A DNA stretch of 64,000 nt from an uncultured Glaciecola sp. (lineage in GTDB: Bacteria; Pseudomonadota; Gammaproteobacteria; Enterobacterales; Alteromonadaceae), in NCBI GenBank assembly GCA_947496235.1, contig CANMCE010000013.1, forward strand, positions 1 to 64,000. Reading direction: 5' to 3'. How positions within the stretch are numbered: the stretch's first letter is position 1; every line of letters begins with the position of its first letter. Under the pieces are notes generated by a model. The model was not told the DNA's origin. It saw only the letters and a program-made list of their open reading frames with translations, and searched no databases. This document shows positions 54,073 to 64,000 of this stretch, one piece after another. A program made the position numbers and the translations under genes.

Positions 54073-55479
54073 ATGAATCACGAAAACGAATTATTAAAAA
54101 CAGATATAGTTGAATATTTAGCCGCGCACGAACGCAAAGATCTCATGCGCTTTTTAACTTGCGGTAGTGTAGACGATGGTAAAAGCACGTTAATCGGACG
54201 CCTTTTACACGACTCTAAAATGATCTATGAAGATCAACTAGCCGCAATCACGAATGACAGTAAAAAAGTCGGCACCACTGGCGAAAAAGTCGATTTAGCA
54301 CTGTTAGTTGATGGGCTTCAAAGTGAGCGAGAACAAGGCATCACTATTGACGTTGCCTATCGATATTTTAGTACAGATAAGCGCAAATTTATTATTGCGG
54401 ATACCCCAGGGCATGAGCAATATACAAGAAACATGGTAACAGGTGCTTCTACTTGTGACCTTGCTATTATCCTTGTAGATGCAAGAGCAGGTGTTAAAAC
54501 GCAAACAAAACGTCACTCATTTTTGGTATCCTTGCTTGGCATTAAGCATGTTATTGTTGCCATTAACAAAATGGATTTGATGGACTACAGTGAAGAAGTT
54601 TACAACAACATCAAACGTGACTATCTAACGTTTTCTGAGCAATTAAATATTCCTGATATTCAGTTTGTGCCAATTTCAGCACTAGAAGGGGATAATGTTG
54701 TAAACAAAAGTGAGCATACACCTTGGTTCGAAGGTGAAGTATTGATGGACATGCTTAACAACATTGAAATCAGTCATGCACAAAATGACAATTTCCGTTT
54801 CCCTGTTCAGTACGTTAATCGACCAAATCTAAACTTTAGAGGTTTTGCTGGCACTATAGTATCAGGCAGCATAAAGGTGGGAGATGAAATTACTGTTCTG
54901 CCTTCTAAAAAGACCTCAAAGATTAAGTCTATTACCACCTTTGATGGTGACCTAGACAAAGCGACAGCGCCATTTGCGGTCACTTTAACCTTAGAAGATG
55001 AAATTGATATTTCTCGTGGCGATATGATCGTTAAAAGTGAGAACTTGCCGCTGAATACCAACACCTACAGAACCCATTTAGTATGGATGTCTGAAGACGC
55101 CATGATCCCTAATAAGCAATACAATTTTAAATTTGCGACAAAATTAGTATCTGGCAGTATTCGAAATATCTCTCATCAAATCGATGTGAATACTTTAGAA
55201 GAAAGCGACGCAGTACATTTAAATCTTAATGAAATAGGCGTGGTTGACATACAATTGACCCAACCCGTTGCCTGTGATCCTTATACGGAAAACCGTGCCA
55301 CAGGCGCTTTCATTATGATTGATCGCTTAACCAACGGCACAGTGGGCGCAGGTATGATCATTAATGCCGCTCAAGTAGCTAACACTAAATCTACATTCTC
55401 TGAGTTTGAACTAGAATTTAATGCTTTAGTGCGCAAACACTTCCCACATTGGGGCGCTGCCGACATCAGCAAAATGTAA
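54073..55479 (+). CDS. cysN: Sulfate adenylyltransferase GTPase subunit CysN
   Basis: CysN is the EF-Tu-like GTPase that drives APS formation by CysD. The 468-residue product has a P-loop GSVDDGKS (31-38), [12 protein letters not shown], and NKMD, followed by two beta-barrel domains. It is 1 bp after cysQ. Usually cysN directly follows cysD; here two genes separate them. A terminator follows. Confidence 0.97.
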   Translation: MNHENELLKTDIVEYLAAHERKDLMRFLTCGSVDDGKSTLIGRLLHDSKMIYEDQLAAITNDSKKVGTTGEKVDLALLVDGLQSEREQGITIDVAYRYFSTDKRKFIIADTPGHEQYTRNMVTGASTCDLAIILVDARAGVKTQTKRHSFLVSLLGIKHVIVAINKMDLMDYSEEVYNNIKRDYLTFSEQLNIPDIQFVPISALEGDNVVNKSEHTPWFEGEVLMDMLNNIEISHAQNDNFRFPVQYVNRPNLNFRGFAGTIVSGSIKVGDEITVLPSKKTSKIKSITTFDGDLDKATAPFAVTLTLEDEIDISRGDMIVKSENLPLNTNTYRTHLVWMSEDAMIPNKQYNFKFATKLVSGSIRNISHQIDVNTLEESDAVHLNLNEIGVVDIQLTQPVACDPYTENRATGAFIMIDRLTNGTVGAGMIINAAQVANTKSTFSEFELEFNALVRKHFPHWGAADISKM

Positions 55480-55497
55480 ATTTGTTAAATTATGTTC

Positions 55498-55527
55498 AAA
55501 AATGGGGCAAAAATGCCCCATTTTTTG
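55498..55527 (+). terminator. Terminator of the cysDCQN operon
   Basis: A 9-bp stem (AATGGGGCA/TGCCCCATT) with an AAAA loop is followed by a T-run, 22 bp past the cysN stop. Confidence 0.9.
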
Positions 55528-55590
55528 TCGATTAATCATTTACATTTCAGTATGCTAAAGACAAATAAGTAACTCTAAGTAAGACTTTCT

Positions 55591-56700
55591 GTGCTGAGTA
55601 AAACCCATATTACCGTTGCTCAAAATGCGTCAGGCCGAAGCTTAAACGTCCCTATATATCGCATTACTGATAATCTACCTGGGCCAAAAGTATATATTCA
55701 AAGCTCTATTCACGGCGCTGAAGTCCAAGGCAATGTCGTTATTTACCACCTTATAAATGCTTTAAGACATTATCAAATTAATGGTGAAATAATTCTTGTG
55801 CCTAATTGCAACCCTGTGGGCACAAACATAAAGGCGGGTGAATATACTATGGGCCGTTTTGATCCCGTCAATGGCACCAATTGGAATCGCGGTTATCATT
55901 ATGATCCTGAGGATGTCTTAAGTTTTGTAAACACAGTAAAAGCCTCTGACTCATTGAACAAAATCAAAACCCGATTTAAAGCTAAAAGAGCTAAAGTTTT
56001 GGCACAAAAGCTTCAGCAACCTTGGGGCTTAGGTTTAGCCCAACAATTAAATTTACGTTTACAACAACTGTCTGTGGATGCTGACATTGTACTTGATTTG
56101 CATAATGGGCCTGTGTCTACTCGCCATATCTATATTCCTGAATACGCAGCTCAGTCAGCGTCATTATTTTCAATTCCCCATGTAATTTTTATTCCAAATA
56201 AATTTGCCGGCGCTTTGGATGAAGCCTCTTTTTGTCCATGGTGGACCTTACAAGAACAATTAGAGCAAAAATTTCAGCGACCTTATGACTTTGGAGTCGA
56301 GGCATTTACCATAGAAATGGGTAGCCAAGAAGTGATTGACTTTGATGAGGGTAAAGATGATGCCCACAGTATTTTGAGTTATTTAACCAACAAACAGGTT
56401 TTACAAAACGGCGACTATTCACCTCTAAATATTACTCGTTATGGTGTGAAACTTGCAGATTATAAAACCTTGTACACAGATTTTGGCGGTATGGTTGAAT
56501 ACTGCGCCAAACCGGGGCAATTTATTCAGAAAGGCGGCATAATGGCCAAGGTATTAAACATTGATAACCTTGATCAAGAAAGTGCGGTAAATGAACTTAG
56601 AGCACCTTGTCCCCTTATTCCGATCTTACATTTTCCATCGGCGTCTGTATTAAGCGGTACTCAACTGTATAAGTGTTTTACTCGCTATTGGAAAATTTAA
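55591..56700 (+). CDS. Succinylglutamate desuccinylase/aspartoacylase family hydrolase
   Basis: This zinc-dependent amidohydrolase-like protein of 369 residues has the metal motif HGAEVQGN (HxxE), a long loop with PVGTN, the third ligand in LDLHNG, and the GVEAFTIEMGS glutamate. It starts at GTG 55591. Its substrate cannot be stated; it is not in an arginine or ectoine gene set. It is alone between cysN and the permease. Confidence 0.87.
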   Translation: MLSKTHITVAQNASGRSLNVPIYRITDNLPGPKVYIQSSIHGAEVQGNVVIYHLINALRHYQINGEIILVPNCNPVGTNIKAGEYTMGRFDPVNGTNWNRGYHYDPEDVLSFVNTVKASDSLNKIKTRFKAKRAKVLAQKLQQPWGLGLAQQLNLRLQQLSVDADIVLDLHNGPVSTRHIYIPEYAAQSASLFSIPHVIFIPNKFAGALDEASFCPWWTLQEQLEQKFQRPYDFGVEAFTIEMGSQEVIDFDEGKDDAHSILSYLTNKQVLQNGDYSPLNITRYGVKLADYKTLYTDFGGMVEYCAKPGQFIQKGGIMAKVLNIDNLDQESAVNELRAPCPLIPILHFPSASVLSGTQLYKCFTRYWKI

Positions 56701-56833
56701 CTCTGTAACTATGTGCAACAGGTATATTTGGTTCTAAGAAAGAACAAATTAACACTACACAAAAAGATAGTTCTCACGTTCAATGAGAGATGGAAAATAA
56801 GAGCGTGTTTAAACAAATGGAATCAAAGGTAGT

Positions 56834-58558
56834 ATGTCAATAAGTCAAATAGCGGTTATTTTTATATTTGTAGGTACAATTGCCGCATTGATCTTTAGTA
56901 ATAAGCGCCCTGCTGGCATATTTGCCGCTAGCACATTAAGTTTAATGCTGATCCAACAAATCAGTTTTGATGACATTTTAAGTAATGCGACCAACACAGG
57001 CTTGGTGACCTTAATTCTATTATTAATCGTGAGTAACTCTCTTGATAAAACAACATTTTTGAAGAAGTTAGGCCGGAAAATAATCTCAACATCTTATTTT
57101 GCGTCTTATGCAAAGCTATTTGGATTAACCTTTTTTTCTTCAGCAATACTTAACAACACAGCCGTAGTGGCTAGTTTGATCAGTAGTGTTAAACAAAATC
57201 AGTTACATCCTGCCTCTAAGTTATTAATTCCTCTTTCATACGCAGCCATCCTAGGCGGTACAGTTACGCTCATTGGTACATCCACCAACCTGATAGTGGA
57301 TAGTTTCTTGATCGAACATGGGCATTCAGGATTTGAGTTTTTTGATTTCACTATTTTTGGTCTGACAGCCGGATTAATCTGTGGCCTTGTGTTGTTTTTC
57401 TTAACCAAATTGTTACCAACATTTAGTGGCAATAAATCCAATTACACGAGTTATTTATTAGAAGCAGATGTAGAAGAAAATTCTGAGCTCATCGGTAAGA
57501 CCGTTGAGCAAAATCATCTTAGAAATTTACCTGAGCTATTCCTTATCGAAGTAATTCGTAACAACAAAATTATCAGCCCAGTGGCACCCGATATGGAAAT
57601 TGAGGCTGGCGATAAATTAATTTTTACGGGGAATATTAAGCACATTGATAATATTGGACACATCAAAGGGTTGACCATGTTTGCTGAGGCAGATGGACTA
57701 CTCGGAGATAACCTAACCGAAGTGATCATCTCCAACCGAGCACCAATATTAGGTAAAACCTTAAAATCAGTTGGTTTTCGAGCCCTTTTTGATGCCGCCG
57801 TTGTAGCCATTCGAAGAGATGGAGAGTCAATCTCCGGTAAAATTGGAGAATTAAAATTAGAAGCAGGTGACTTTTTGTTATTAGCCACAGGTAACGATTT
57901 TCATCGACGACAAAACATATCGAAAAACTTCTTTATTGTGTCCGAACAAAAAATCACGCAAAAGTTAACGCCTTGGCAAGAAAGTATTACTTGGACAGGA
58001 TTTTTCATCACTATACTTTTAGCTGCCTTATCAATATTACCATTGGCAACTGGTCTGTTATTTTTAGCCGCAGCCTTGGTTGTCTGTAAAATTACGTCTA
58101 TTGCCGAAATTAAACGCCACCTTCCATTAAACTTGATATTGGTGATCGTTGGAGCACTTTGTTTGGCCCAGGGGTTAGAATCTTCGGGAGTATTAAACCA
58201 ATTAACTGATTTCATCACGCCTTATCTACAAACATCATCCCCTATTTTTGCGTTGATTTTAGTCTACTTAATCACCTTGCTATTGACTGAATTTGTCACC
58301 AATAACGCAGCCGCTGCATTGATGTTTCCATTTGCCTATGGATTAGTGATTAGTATGAATTTACCCCTGATGCCCTTTGCATTAGCAGTTGCTTTTGCAG
58401 CTAGTGCTAGTTTCATTTCACCTTATGGGTATCAAACCAACTTGCTAGTATTCAGTGCCTCAGATTATAAGTTTAAGCATTTTGCAAAGGTAGGAACGCC
58501 GATTTCTATTTTGTACAGCTCAATCGTCATCGGCATGCTGACTTGGTATTACTTTTAA
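56834..58558 (+). CDS. SLC13-type permease with two RCK_C (TrkA-C) domains
   Basis: This 574-residue inner-membrane protein has five to six helices (1-195), two cytoplasmic TrkA-C domains (about 205-285 and 295-370) and a second helix set (about 385-570). The layout matches the YfbS/SLC13 branch of the ion-transporter superfamily. Motifs include LIGTSTNLIVDSFL and TEFVTNNAAAALMFP. Such proteins carry anions, often sulfate; the neighbouring cys operon is suggestive but not proof. Confidence 0.88.
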   Translation: MSISQIAVIFIFVGTIAALIFSNKRPAGIFAASTLSLMLIQQISFDDILSNATNTGLVTLILLLIVSNSLDKTTFLKKLGRKIISTSYFASYAKLFGLTFFSSAILNNTAVVASLISSVKQNQLHPASKLLIPLSYAAILGGTVTLIGTSTNLIVDSFLIEHGHSGFEFFDFTIFGLTAGLICGLVLFFLTKLLPTFSGNKSNYTSYLLEADVEENSELIGKTVEQNHLRNLPELFLIEVIRNNKIISPVAPDMEIEAGDKLIFTGNIKHIDNIGHIKGLTMFAEADGLLGDNLTEVIISNRAPILGKTLKSVGFRALFDAAVVAIRRDGESISGKIGELKLEAGDFLLLATGNDFHRRQNISKNFFIVSEQKITQKLTPWQESITWTGFFITILLAALSILPLATGLLFLAAALVVCKITSIAEIKRHLPLNLILVIVGALCLAQGLESSGVLNQLTDFITPYLQTSSPIFALILVYLITLLLTEFVTNNAAAALMFPFAYGLVISMNLPLMPFALAVAFAASASFISPYGYQTNLLVFSASDYKFKHFAKVGTPISILYSSIVIGMLTWYYF

Positions 58559-58731
58559 TCCTGTTTGTTTTTGTTAATGAGTTATATTGGCGCCAATTGT
58601 AGGCCCAACCCGGAGCTCTGTGGCTAATTAATAAACAAAGAGAAACAGGCGCTAGTACTGATTGATCTTAATTGTGCTAATTTGTTATGAGGAATATCAT
58701 AAAATTTGCGCAATATTTCCCCTGCAATCAG

Positions 58732-58759
58732 TTGAAAAAGCCGAAAACTCTGGTACTAT
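58732..58759 (+). promoter_or_regulatory. Probable his operon promoter
   Basis: -35 TTGAAA (58732-58737), a 16-bp spacer and -10 TACTAT (58754-58759) place the transcript start about 30 nt before the leader peptide. The rest of 58559-58731 shows no gene or clear signal. Confidence 0.6.
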
Positions 58760-58796
58760 CCCCTCATCAAATTTTTAGCCGAAAAATGACAATAGA

Positions 58797-58838
58797 GTGA
58801 TTACGAGATTTAACCACCACCATCATAACAACACATAA
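58797..58838 (+). CDS. hisL: his operon leader peptide
   Basis: The 13-codon frame from GTG 58797 reads M-I-T-R-F-N-H-H-H-H-N-N-T and then TAA. Four consecutive histidine codons are the sensor of a his attenuator; E. coli HisL has seven. The ribosome site is weak. The hairpins at 58854-58878 and 58897-58930 complete the switch. Confidence 0.88.
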   Translation: MITRFNHHHHNNT

Positions 58839-58853
58839 CCTTTCAGGTATGTG

Positions 58854-58930
58854 CTTGGAAGGTATTATTCCTTCCAAGTCGGCGAGTAAACCCTAGCCCT
58901 CGGAAGGAACTTTCGGGGGTTTTTTCTTTT
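58854..58930 (+). promoter_or_regulatory. his attenuator: alternative hairpins and terminator
   Basis: The first stem CTTGGAAGG/CCTTCCAAG (58854-58878) is a perfect 9-bp hairpin. The terminator stem (58897-58906 with 58910-58919, including G-U pairs) is followed by a T-run to 58930. CCTTCC (58870-58875) can instead pair with GGAAGG (58902-58907), which would break the terminator. Ribosome stalling at the four His codons would favour that antiterminator. Confidence 0.88.
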
Positions 58931-58975
58931 TAGCTCAATGATTTTACAACACCTATATTAGTAAGGAATTGATTT

Positions 58976-59875
58976 ATGAGCGATACAACGAGACTTCGCA
59001 TTGCCGTACAAAAATCTGGCCGACTCAGTGATGACAGCATTGCTTTGCTAAAGGCCATTGGCATTAAACTGCAAATACGGGATCGTCTGTTAATAGCCCA
59101 TAGTACTAATCAGCCTATAGATCTTCTAAGAGTTAGAGATGACGATATTCCAGGACTTGTAATGGATGGTGTTGTTGATCTGGGGTTTATTGGTGAAAAC
59201 GAACTTGAAGAAAAAATGCTTGAGCGTCAAGCAGCCAATAAAAAATCAGATTATAAATCGTTAAGACGACTCGATTATGGTGGTTGTCGCCTTTCCATTG
59301 CAGTACCAAACGAAATGCAATACACCTCAATAGCTTCTCTTTCAGGCAAAAAGGTAGCCACTACTTATCCATATTTACTGGAGCGTTTCTTTGCGGCAGA
59401 AAATGTTGATGCACAAGCGGTTATGTTAACAGGCTCTGTGGAAGTTGCTCCGCGAGCCGGTGTAGCAGATGCTATTTGTGACTTAGTATCAACAGGTGCA
59501 ACCTTAGAAGCCAACGGTTTATGTGAGCGAGACGTAGTTTTCAAATCTAAAGCGGTGTTGATTCAAAAATCTGAACCTTTAAGTGAAGAAAAACAGCAAT
59601 TAGTCAATCGTTTGCTACCAAGGATTGATGGCGTTATTCAAGCTAAAGAAAGTAAGTACATTATGCTACACGCACCAAAGAATTATTTGGAACAGGTCAA
59701 TCGCTTGTTACCTGGTGCTGAAAATCCCACTGTATTGCCTTTGGCTGGTCATGATGATCGCGTTGCAGTGCACGTTGTATCCTCTGAAACTCTTTTCTGG
59801 GAAACCATGGAAAAGTTAAAAGCCCTAGGTTGTAGTTCAATACTCGTACTACCGATTGAGAAAATGATGGGGTAA
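58976..59875 (+). CDS. hisG: ATP phosphoribosyltransferase HisG (long form)
   Basis: HisG joins ATP and PRPP in the first committed histidine step. The 299-residue long form contains its own C-terminal regulatory ACT-like domain, so it does not need HisZ. Motifs are [22 protein letters not shown] and [14 protein letters not shown]. coli HisG has 299 residues. Confidence 0.97.
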   Translation: MSDTTRLRIAVQKSGRLSDDSIALLKAIGIKLQIRDRLLIAHSTNQPIDLLRVRDDDIPGLVMDGVVDLGFIGENELEEKMLERQAANKKSDYKSLRRLDYGGCRLSIAVPNEMQYTSIASLSGKKVATTYPYLLERFFAAENVDAQAVMLTGSVEVAPRAGVADAICDLVSTGATLEANGLCERDVVFKSKAVLIQKSEPLSEEKQQLVNRLLPRIDGVIQAKESKYIMLHAPKNYLEQVNRLLPGAENPTVLPLAGHDDRVAVHVVSSETLFWETMEKLKALGCSSILVLPIEKMMG

Positions 59876-59881
59876 TGTGCG

Positions 59882-61207
59882 ATGACAATTGCTCAATCAA
59901 TATTAAACTGGTCGAGTTTAAATGACGCTCAAAAGCGTCAAGCGCTCGCTCGCCCCGCAATTTCAAATTCAGAAAAGTTGCGCAATACGGTGTCGGTGAT
60001 CATCTCTAAGGTTCGAAATGAAGGAGATAACGCGCTTTTGTCCTATGCTAAAGAGTTCGATAAAGTAAACCTGACGCAATTAAAACTAACTAGCGTACAA
60101 ATTCAGCAGCAAATCGATACATTAAGTGATGAAGTCAAAGCTGCCATAGATCTCGCGTATGAGAATATACGAGCGTTTCATTTAGCCCAGTACCCTAAAA
60201 ATATTCGCTTAGAAACTAAGCCGGGCGTAGTGTGTGAACAAAAACATGCGCCTATTCCAAGAGTGGGTCTTTATATTCCTGGTGGCACAGCACCTCTGCC
60301 TTCTACTGTATTAATGCTCGGGGTTTGTGCCCAAGTTGCCGAATGTCCTTTACCGGTTATTTGTACACCACCCAATAAACAAGGCTTGGTGGCGCCTGAA
60401 ATATTATACGCAGCGAATAAATGTGGTATTTCTGACGTTTATTTAGCTGGCGGCGCTCAAGCAATAGCGGCATTGGCTTTTGGAACGGAAAGTATTCCCA
60501 AAGTTGATAAAATTTTCGGCCCCGGCAACAGTTTTGTGACGGAAGCAAAACAACAAGTGAGTCAAACCGTCGAAGGCGCAGCCATTGACATGCCTGCTGG
60601 ACCATCCGAGGTCATGGTATTAGCCGATAAAGACGCTAATCCAGCCTTTGTTGCATCCGACCTATTATCTCAAGCTGAACACGGTGTGGATTCACAAGCT
60701 GTGTTAGTCAGTGATTCAATGGTACTGATTGAACAAGTTCAGCAAGAAGTAGAAAGTCAGCTGTCACAACTTCCCCGTAAAGAGATTGCCGCAGCCTCAA
60801 TCGCCAATAGCCGTTATATCTTTTGCGATGACTTAGTAAGTTGTATAACAGTGGTGAACGAATATGCCGCAGAACACCTGATTGCACAAATTAACAGTGC
60901 GGAAAACCTGGTAGATAAACTAGCAAACGCAGGGTCTATTTTCGTAGGTCCTTGGTCTCCAGAATCAGCTGGAGACTACGCCAGCGGTACTAATCACGTA
61001 TTACCTACCTATGGCTATGCTCGCAATTATTCCAGCTTGGGGTTGTTAGATTTTATGCGTCGTTTTACTGTGCAAACGCTTAGTCCCACTGGTATCCAAA
61101 ACATCGGGCCTGCCATTATGCGCTTGGCGGAAGCAGAAGGTTTAGACGCACATAAAAAAGCAGTCGAACTTCGTTTGCAGCAACTTGCTAAACAAGGAAA
61201 AGCATAA
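59882..61207 (+). CDS. hisD: Histidinol dehydrogenase HisD
   Basis: HisD oxidises histidinol to histidine in two NAD-dependent steps. The 441-residue product has GLYIPGGTAPLPSTVLM, the FGPGNSFVTEAK motif, DMPAGPSEVMVLAD and the catalytic EHGVDSQ and EYAAEHL segments. It lies 6 bp after hisG, and its stop shares one base with the hisC ATG. Confidence 0.97.
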   Translation: MTIAQSILNWSSLNDAQKRQALARPAISNSEKLRNTVSVIISKVRNEGDNALLSYAKEFDKVNLTQLKLTSVQIQQQIDTLSDEVKAAIDLAYENIRAFHLAQYPKNIRLETKPGVVCEQKHAPIPRVGLYIPGGTAPLPSTVLMLGVCAQVAECPLPVICTPPNKQGLVAPEILYAANKCGISDVYLAGGAQAIAALAFGTESIPKVDKIFGPGNSFVTEAKQQVSQTVEGAAIDMPAGPSEVMVLADKDANPAFVASDLLSQAEHGVDSQAVLVSDSMVLIEQVQQEVESQLSQLPRKEIAAASIANSRYIFCDDLVSCITVVNEYAAEHLIAQINSAENLVDKLANAGSIFVGPWSPESAGDYASGTNHVLPTYGYARNYSSLGLLDFMRRFTVQTLSPTGIQNIGPAIMRLAEAEGLDAHKKAVELRLQQLAKQGKA

Positions 61208-62316
61208 TGGCTGATTGGATAGATAATATTACCAATAACTATGTCAGGAAGCTGGTGCCATATCAGTCAGCTCGTCGATTATTCTCTTCTGATAGCGCCC
61301 AAGGTCAGCCTTTATGGTTAAACGCAAATGAAGCCCCAGAAGCTGAAAATATCGACATTGACTCTAGCTTATTCAATCGTTATCCAGATTGCCAACCTAC
61401 CAGTGTGATAGATGCTTATGCAGCCTATGCGGGGTTAAACAAGAAACAAGTCTTGGTGTCTAGAGGTGCTGATGAAGGCATAGAGCTGATAATTCGGGCT
61501 TTTTGTGCGCCAGGAAAAAGTAGCATTCTAATTTGCCCTCCCACTTATGGCATGTATGCCATTAGTGCTGAAACCTTTAATGTTGGGGTAGAAAGAGCTC
61601 CCCTAAATAAGGATTTTACCTTACAGCTTGATGAAATTGAAAAATATGTAGACAAGGTGAATGTGGTTTTTCTGTGTTCTCCGAATAATCCCACAGGAAC
61701 ACTGATTTCCCAACAACAAATTCGTCAGGTCTTGTCCATGTTCGAAGGAAAAGCTGTAGTAGTGCTAGATGAAGCTTACATAGAATTTTCCCATCAGGAC
61801 AACCAAAGTGCCTTGCTAGCCGAATATGAAAATTTGGTCATTTTACGTACCTTATCTAAAGCTTTTGCATTAGCAGGTATTCGTTGTGGCTTTACCTTAG
61901 CAAGTGAAAAAATAATCCAAACCCTATTAAAAGTCATAGCGCCCTACCCTGTACCAGCTCCAGTAGCGCAGGTAGCAGCGAAAGCTTTATCGACTACAGG
62001 CATTAATAAAACATTGGTTCGAGTGAAAAAACTCAGTAGTGAGTTGACGCGAATACAGCTGCATTTGTTGACTATTGAAGGTGTTTCAATTGTGGGTGAT
62101 ACCAAAGGTAATTTTGTATTGTTTCGACATCCTGAAAACCCAGAATTAATGCAATATCTGGTGTCCCAAAACCTATATATTCGCGATCAGTCAAAGCAAT
62201 TACTACTCGACAATTGTTTACGAATTACGGTGGGAACCGTAGATGAGAATAATCGTTTATTAGATGCAATTAATGCATTTTTTACTAACCCCTTAGCGCG
62301 TCAAAATAAGGAATAA
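61207..62316 (+). CDS. hisC: Histidinol-phosphate aminotransferase HisC
   Basis: This PLP-dependent transaminase converts imidazole-acetol phosphate to histidinol phosphate. The 369-residue class I/II aminotransferase has LWLNANEAPE, RGADEGIELIIRAF, FLCSPNNPTG, VVLDEAYIEF and the PLP lysine motif LSKAFALAGIRCG. Confidence 0.96.
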   Translation: MADWIDNITNNYVRKLVPYQSARRLFSSDSAQGQPLWLNANEAPEAENIDIDSSLFNRYPDCQPTSVIDAYAAYAGLNKKQVLVSRGADEGIELIIRAFCAPGKSSILICPPTYGMYAISAETFNVGVERAPLNKDFTLQLDEIEKYVDKVNVVFLCSPNNPTGTLISQQQIRQVLSMFEGKAVVVLDEAYIEFSHQDNQSALLAEYENLVILRTLSKAFALAGIRCGFTLASEKIIQTLLKVIAPYPVPAPVAQVAAKALSTTGINKTLVRVKKLSSELTRIQLHLLTIEGVSIVGDTKGNFVLFRHPENPELMQYLVSQNLYIRDQSKQLLLDNCLRITVGTVDENNRLLDAINAFFTNPLARQNKE

Positions 62317-62319
62317 ACT

Positions 62320-63390
62320 ATGGGTCAGCAAGCTATATTATTTATCGATAGAGATGGCACCTTAGTGGAAGAGCCTCCCATTGATAAACAACTGGACTCA
62401 TTGCAAAAGTTGGTATTTGAACCGCAAGTAATCCCCGCTCTTCTAGCGTTGCAAAAAGCAGGCTTTCGCCTGGTGATGGTGTCCAATCAAGATGGATTAG
62501 GTACCTCAAGTTTCCCGCAACAAGACTTTGATGCTCCTCACAACATGATGATGCAGATATTTTCTAGTCAAGGGGTAGTTTTTGATGACGTGCTAATTTG
62601 TCCGCATTTTCCAGAAGATGAATGTAGTTGCCGTAAACCTAAACTTGGTTTAGTCAAAGATTATCTTCAACAAGGAAAAGTAGATTTTACTCGTTCCTTC
62701 GTTATTGGTGACAGAGATACAGATGTGCAACTCGCTGAGAACATGGGTATCACCGGCATTAAATATGATCGCAAAGAAACAAATTGGCCAGCGATTGTGA
62801 CTCAATTGACTGTCAATGCACGTATTGCTGAAGTTACCCGAAAGACCAGTGAGACCGACATTCAGGTAAAAGTAAATCTAGATAGCCAGTCCAAATCGAA
62901 GATACATACAGGGCTTGGTTTCTTTGATCATATGTTAGATCAAATAGCCACCCACGGTGGGTTTTATCTAGAACTTAATGTGAATGGCGATTTGCACATA
63001 GATGATCATCATAGTGTGGAAGATACAGCTTTGGCTTTAGGTGAAGCATTGAAGAAAGCACTGGGTGACAAACGTGGTATTGGCCGTTTCGGATTTGCTT
63101 TACCTATGGATGAGTGCAGAGCTGAATGCATTATGGATATTTCAAATAGACCGCATCTTAAATTTGAAGCCGAATTTAGCCGAGATCAAGTGGGTGAAAT
63201 GGCAACTGAAATGGTGCCGCACTTTTTCTATTCAATTGCTCAAGCCATGGGACTTTCATTGCACCTAAGTACCACTGAAGGGAATGCGCACCACCAAGTC
63301 GAAAGTTTATTTAAAGTGTTTGGCCGAGCATTACGTCAAGCCATCAGTAAACAGGGTGATGCACTTCCAAGTTCAAAAGGAACCTTGTAA
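62320..63390 (+). CDS. hisB: Histidinol-phosphatase/imidazoleglycerol-phosphate dehydratase HisB
   Basis: This fused enzyme catalyses two histidine steps. The N-terminal HAD phosphatase (about 1-165) has DRDGT (10-13 region, D10 and D12) and a zinc-binding [14 protein letters not shown]. The C-terminal dehydratase (about 168-356) has the metal motifs HHSVEDTA and NAHHQVE. The 356-residue length equals that of E. coli HisB. It ends directly before hisH. Confidence 0.97.
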   Translation: MGQQAILFIDRDGTLVEEPPIDKQLDSLQKLVFEPQVIPALLALQKAGFRLVMVSNQDGLGTSSFPQQDFDAPHNMMMQIFSSQGVVFDDVLICPHFPEDECSCRKPKLGLVKDYLQQGKVDFTRSFVIGDRDTDVQLAENMGITGIKYDRKETNWPAIVTQLTVNARIAEVTRKTSETDIQVKVNLDSQSKSKIHTGLGFFDHMLDQIATHGGFYLELNVNGDLHIDDHHSVEDTALALGEALKKALGDKRGIGRFGFALPMDECRAECIMDISNRPHLKFEAEFSRDQVGEMATEMVPHFFYSIAQAMGLSLHLSTTEGNAHHQVESLFKVFGRALRQAISKQGDALPSSKGTL

Positions 63391-64000
63391 ATGTCTGCCA
63401 ATAAAGTCACTGTGATTAATACAGGTTGTGCCAATATCTCTTCAGTTAAGTTTGCAATGGAGCGTTTAGGTGCTCAAGTGACGGTATCTGATGACATTGC
63501 CGAAATTGCAAAATCTGAACGTCTGATATTACCCGGTGTAGGCGCAGCACCTGCGGCAATGAAAAGCATTAATACCAAACATTTAAGCGCTTGCATTCAG
63601 AATTTGACTCAACCTGTTTTGGGTGTCTGTTTAGGGATGCAACTCATGGTTGAAGCTTCTGCTGAAAATGATTTGGGAAATTCTGCCATTACACCATGTC
63701 TAAACTTGATGCCGGGCAAAGTAGAACGTATGCAAGTAGGTGAACTGCGCCTGCCTCATATGGGCTGGAATCAAGTCAGTAGTGTAGAGCAGAATCCGCT
63801 ATTTGCTGGAGTTGATGATGGCAGTTATTTCTATTTCGTGCATAGTTTTGCAGTGGCTAAATACAGTCAAACACTCGCCACTTGTGAATATGGCATGACA
63901 TTCTCTGCCGCTATACATTATAAAAACTTTTTTGGTGTGCAATTTCACCCTGAACGCAGCAGTCAAGCCGGCGCTCAGTTGTTGCGTAACTTTTTAACCA
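63391..64000 (+). CDS. hisH: Imidazole glycerol phosphate synthase glutaminase subunit HisH (partial)
   Basis: This class I glutamine amidotransferase delivers ammonia to HisF. The frame runs off the window after about 203 residues, which is almost the whole protein. The nucleophile is Cys80 in GVCLGMQLM, and PHMGWNQV and the QFHPERSSQAG histidine/glutamate pair are present. The ATG immediately follows the hisB stop codon. Confidence 0.95.
   Translation, partial: MSANKVTVINTGCANISSVKFAMERLGAQVTVSDDIAEIAKSERLILPGVGAAPAAMKSINTKHLSACIQNLTQPVLGVCLGMQLMVEASAENDLGNSAITPCLNLMPGKVERMQVGELRLPHMGWNQVSSVEQNPLFAGVDDGSYFYFVHSFAVAKYSQTLATCEYGMTFSAAIHYKNFFGVQFHPERSSQAGAQLLRNFLT

Overview
The window is chromosomal housekeeping DNA from a gammaproteobacterium, estimated by eye at about 40% GC. 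Gene content points to the marine Alteromonadales, probably an Alteromonadaceae relative of Glaciecola or Paraglaciecola. The pointers are a ruvCAB-ybgC-tolQRAB-pal-cpoB-tRNA-Lys block, fadIJ, a five-gene MoxR/VWA (Bat) operon plus batD, an ECF sigma/DUF3379 pair, and a his operon with an attenuator and fused hisB. Genus is inference. I see no prophage, plasmid gene, transposase or CRISPR array.

Layout. 1-5.4 kb, minus strand: two identical tRNA-Lys genes and the Tol-Pal cell-envelope operon. 5.4-5.87 kb: a gene-free stretch with a strong plus-strand terminator and a long perfect inverted repeat. 5.9-10.3 kb, minus: ruvB, ruvA, ruvC, nudB, aspS. 10.4-14.1 kb, minus: a ferric-iron ABC importer behind a Fur-like box. 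14.2-19 kb: yciH, a double-receiver protein, pheA, then tyrA-aroF. 19.2-24 kb, minus: an AbgT transporter, an inverted-repeat-bounded two-gene segment, and rpsP-rimM-trmD-rplS. 24-27 kb: a YVTN beta-propeller, then tonB, an ECF sigma factor and a membrane-anchored partner. 27-34.5 kb: ffh, ypjD, a CorB-like protein, sixA and a large M16 peptidase. 34.6-38 kb: fadIJ with a FadR-like operator. 38.3-45.3 kb: the Bat operon. 45.4-51.5 kb: a DUF885 lipoprotein, a second ECF sigma pair, putP and an EAL-like/HDOD protein. 51.8-55.5 kb: sulfate activation in the order cysD-cysC-cysQ-cysN. 55.6-58.6 kb: an aspartoacylase-like hydrolase and an SLC13-type permease. 58.7-64 kb: his leader and attenuator, then hisG-D-C-B and the start of hisH.

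The most unusual signal is a repeat family with core GGAGCCGTAGTTCATT, seen nine times. Copies lie in tandem (period 23 or 29 bp) and the tandems face each other as inverted repeats. At 5.7 kb the arms enclose only 36 bp, so that locus looks empty. At 20.8-21.95 kb near-identical arms enclose two polysaccharide-type genes, a GDP-mannose mannosyl hydrolase and a sugar O-acetyltransferase whose 3' end stops four bases from the arm. This looks like a non-autonomous cassette element that I do not recognise. A second oddity is two genes, fbpA and the M16 peptidase, that have no ATG, GTG or TTG where the protein must begin but do have ATT at good spacing behind a Shine-Dalgarno sequence.
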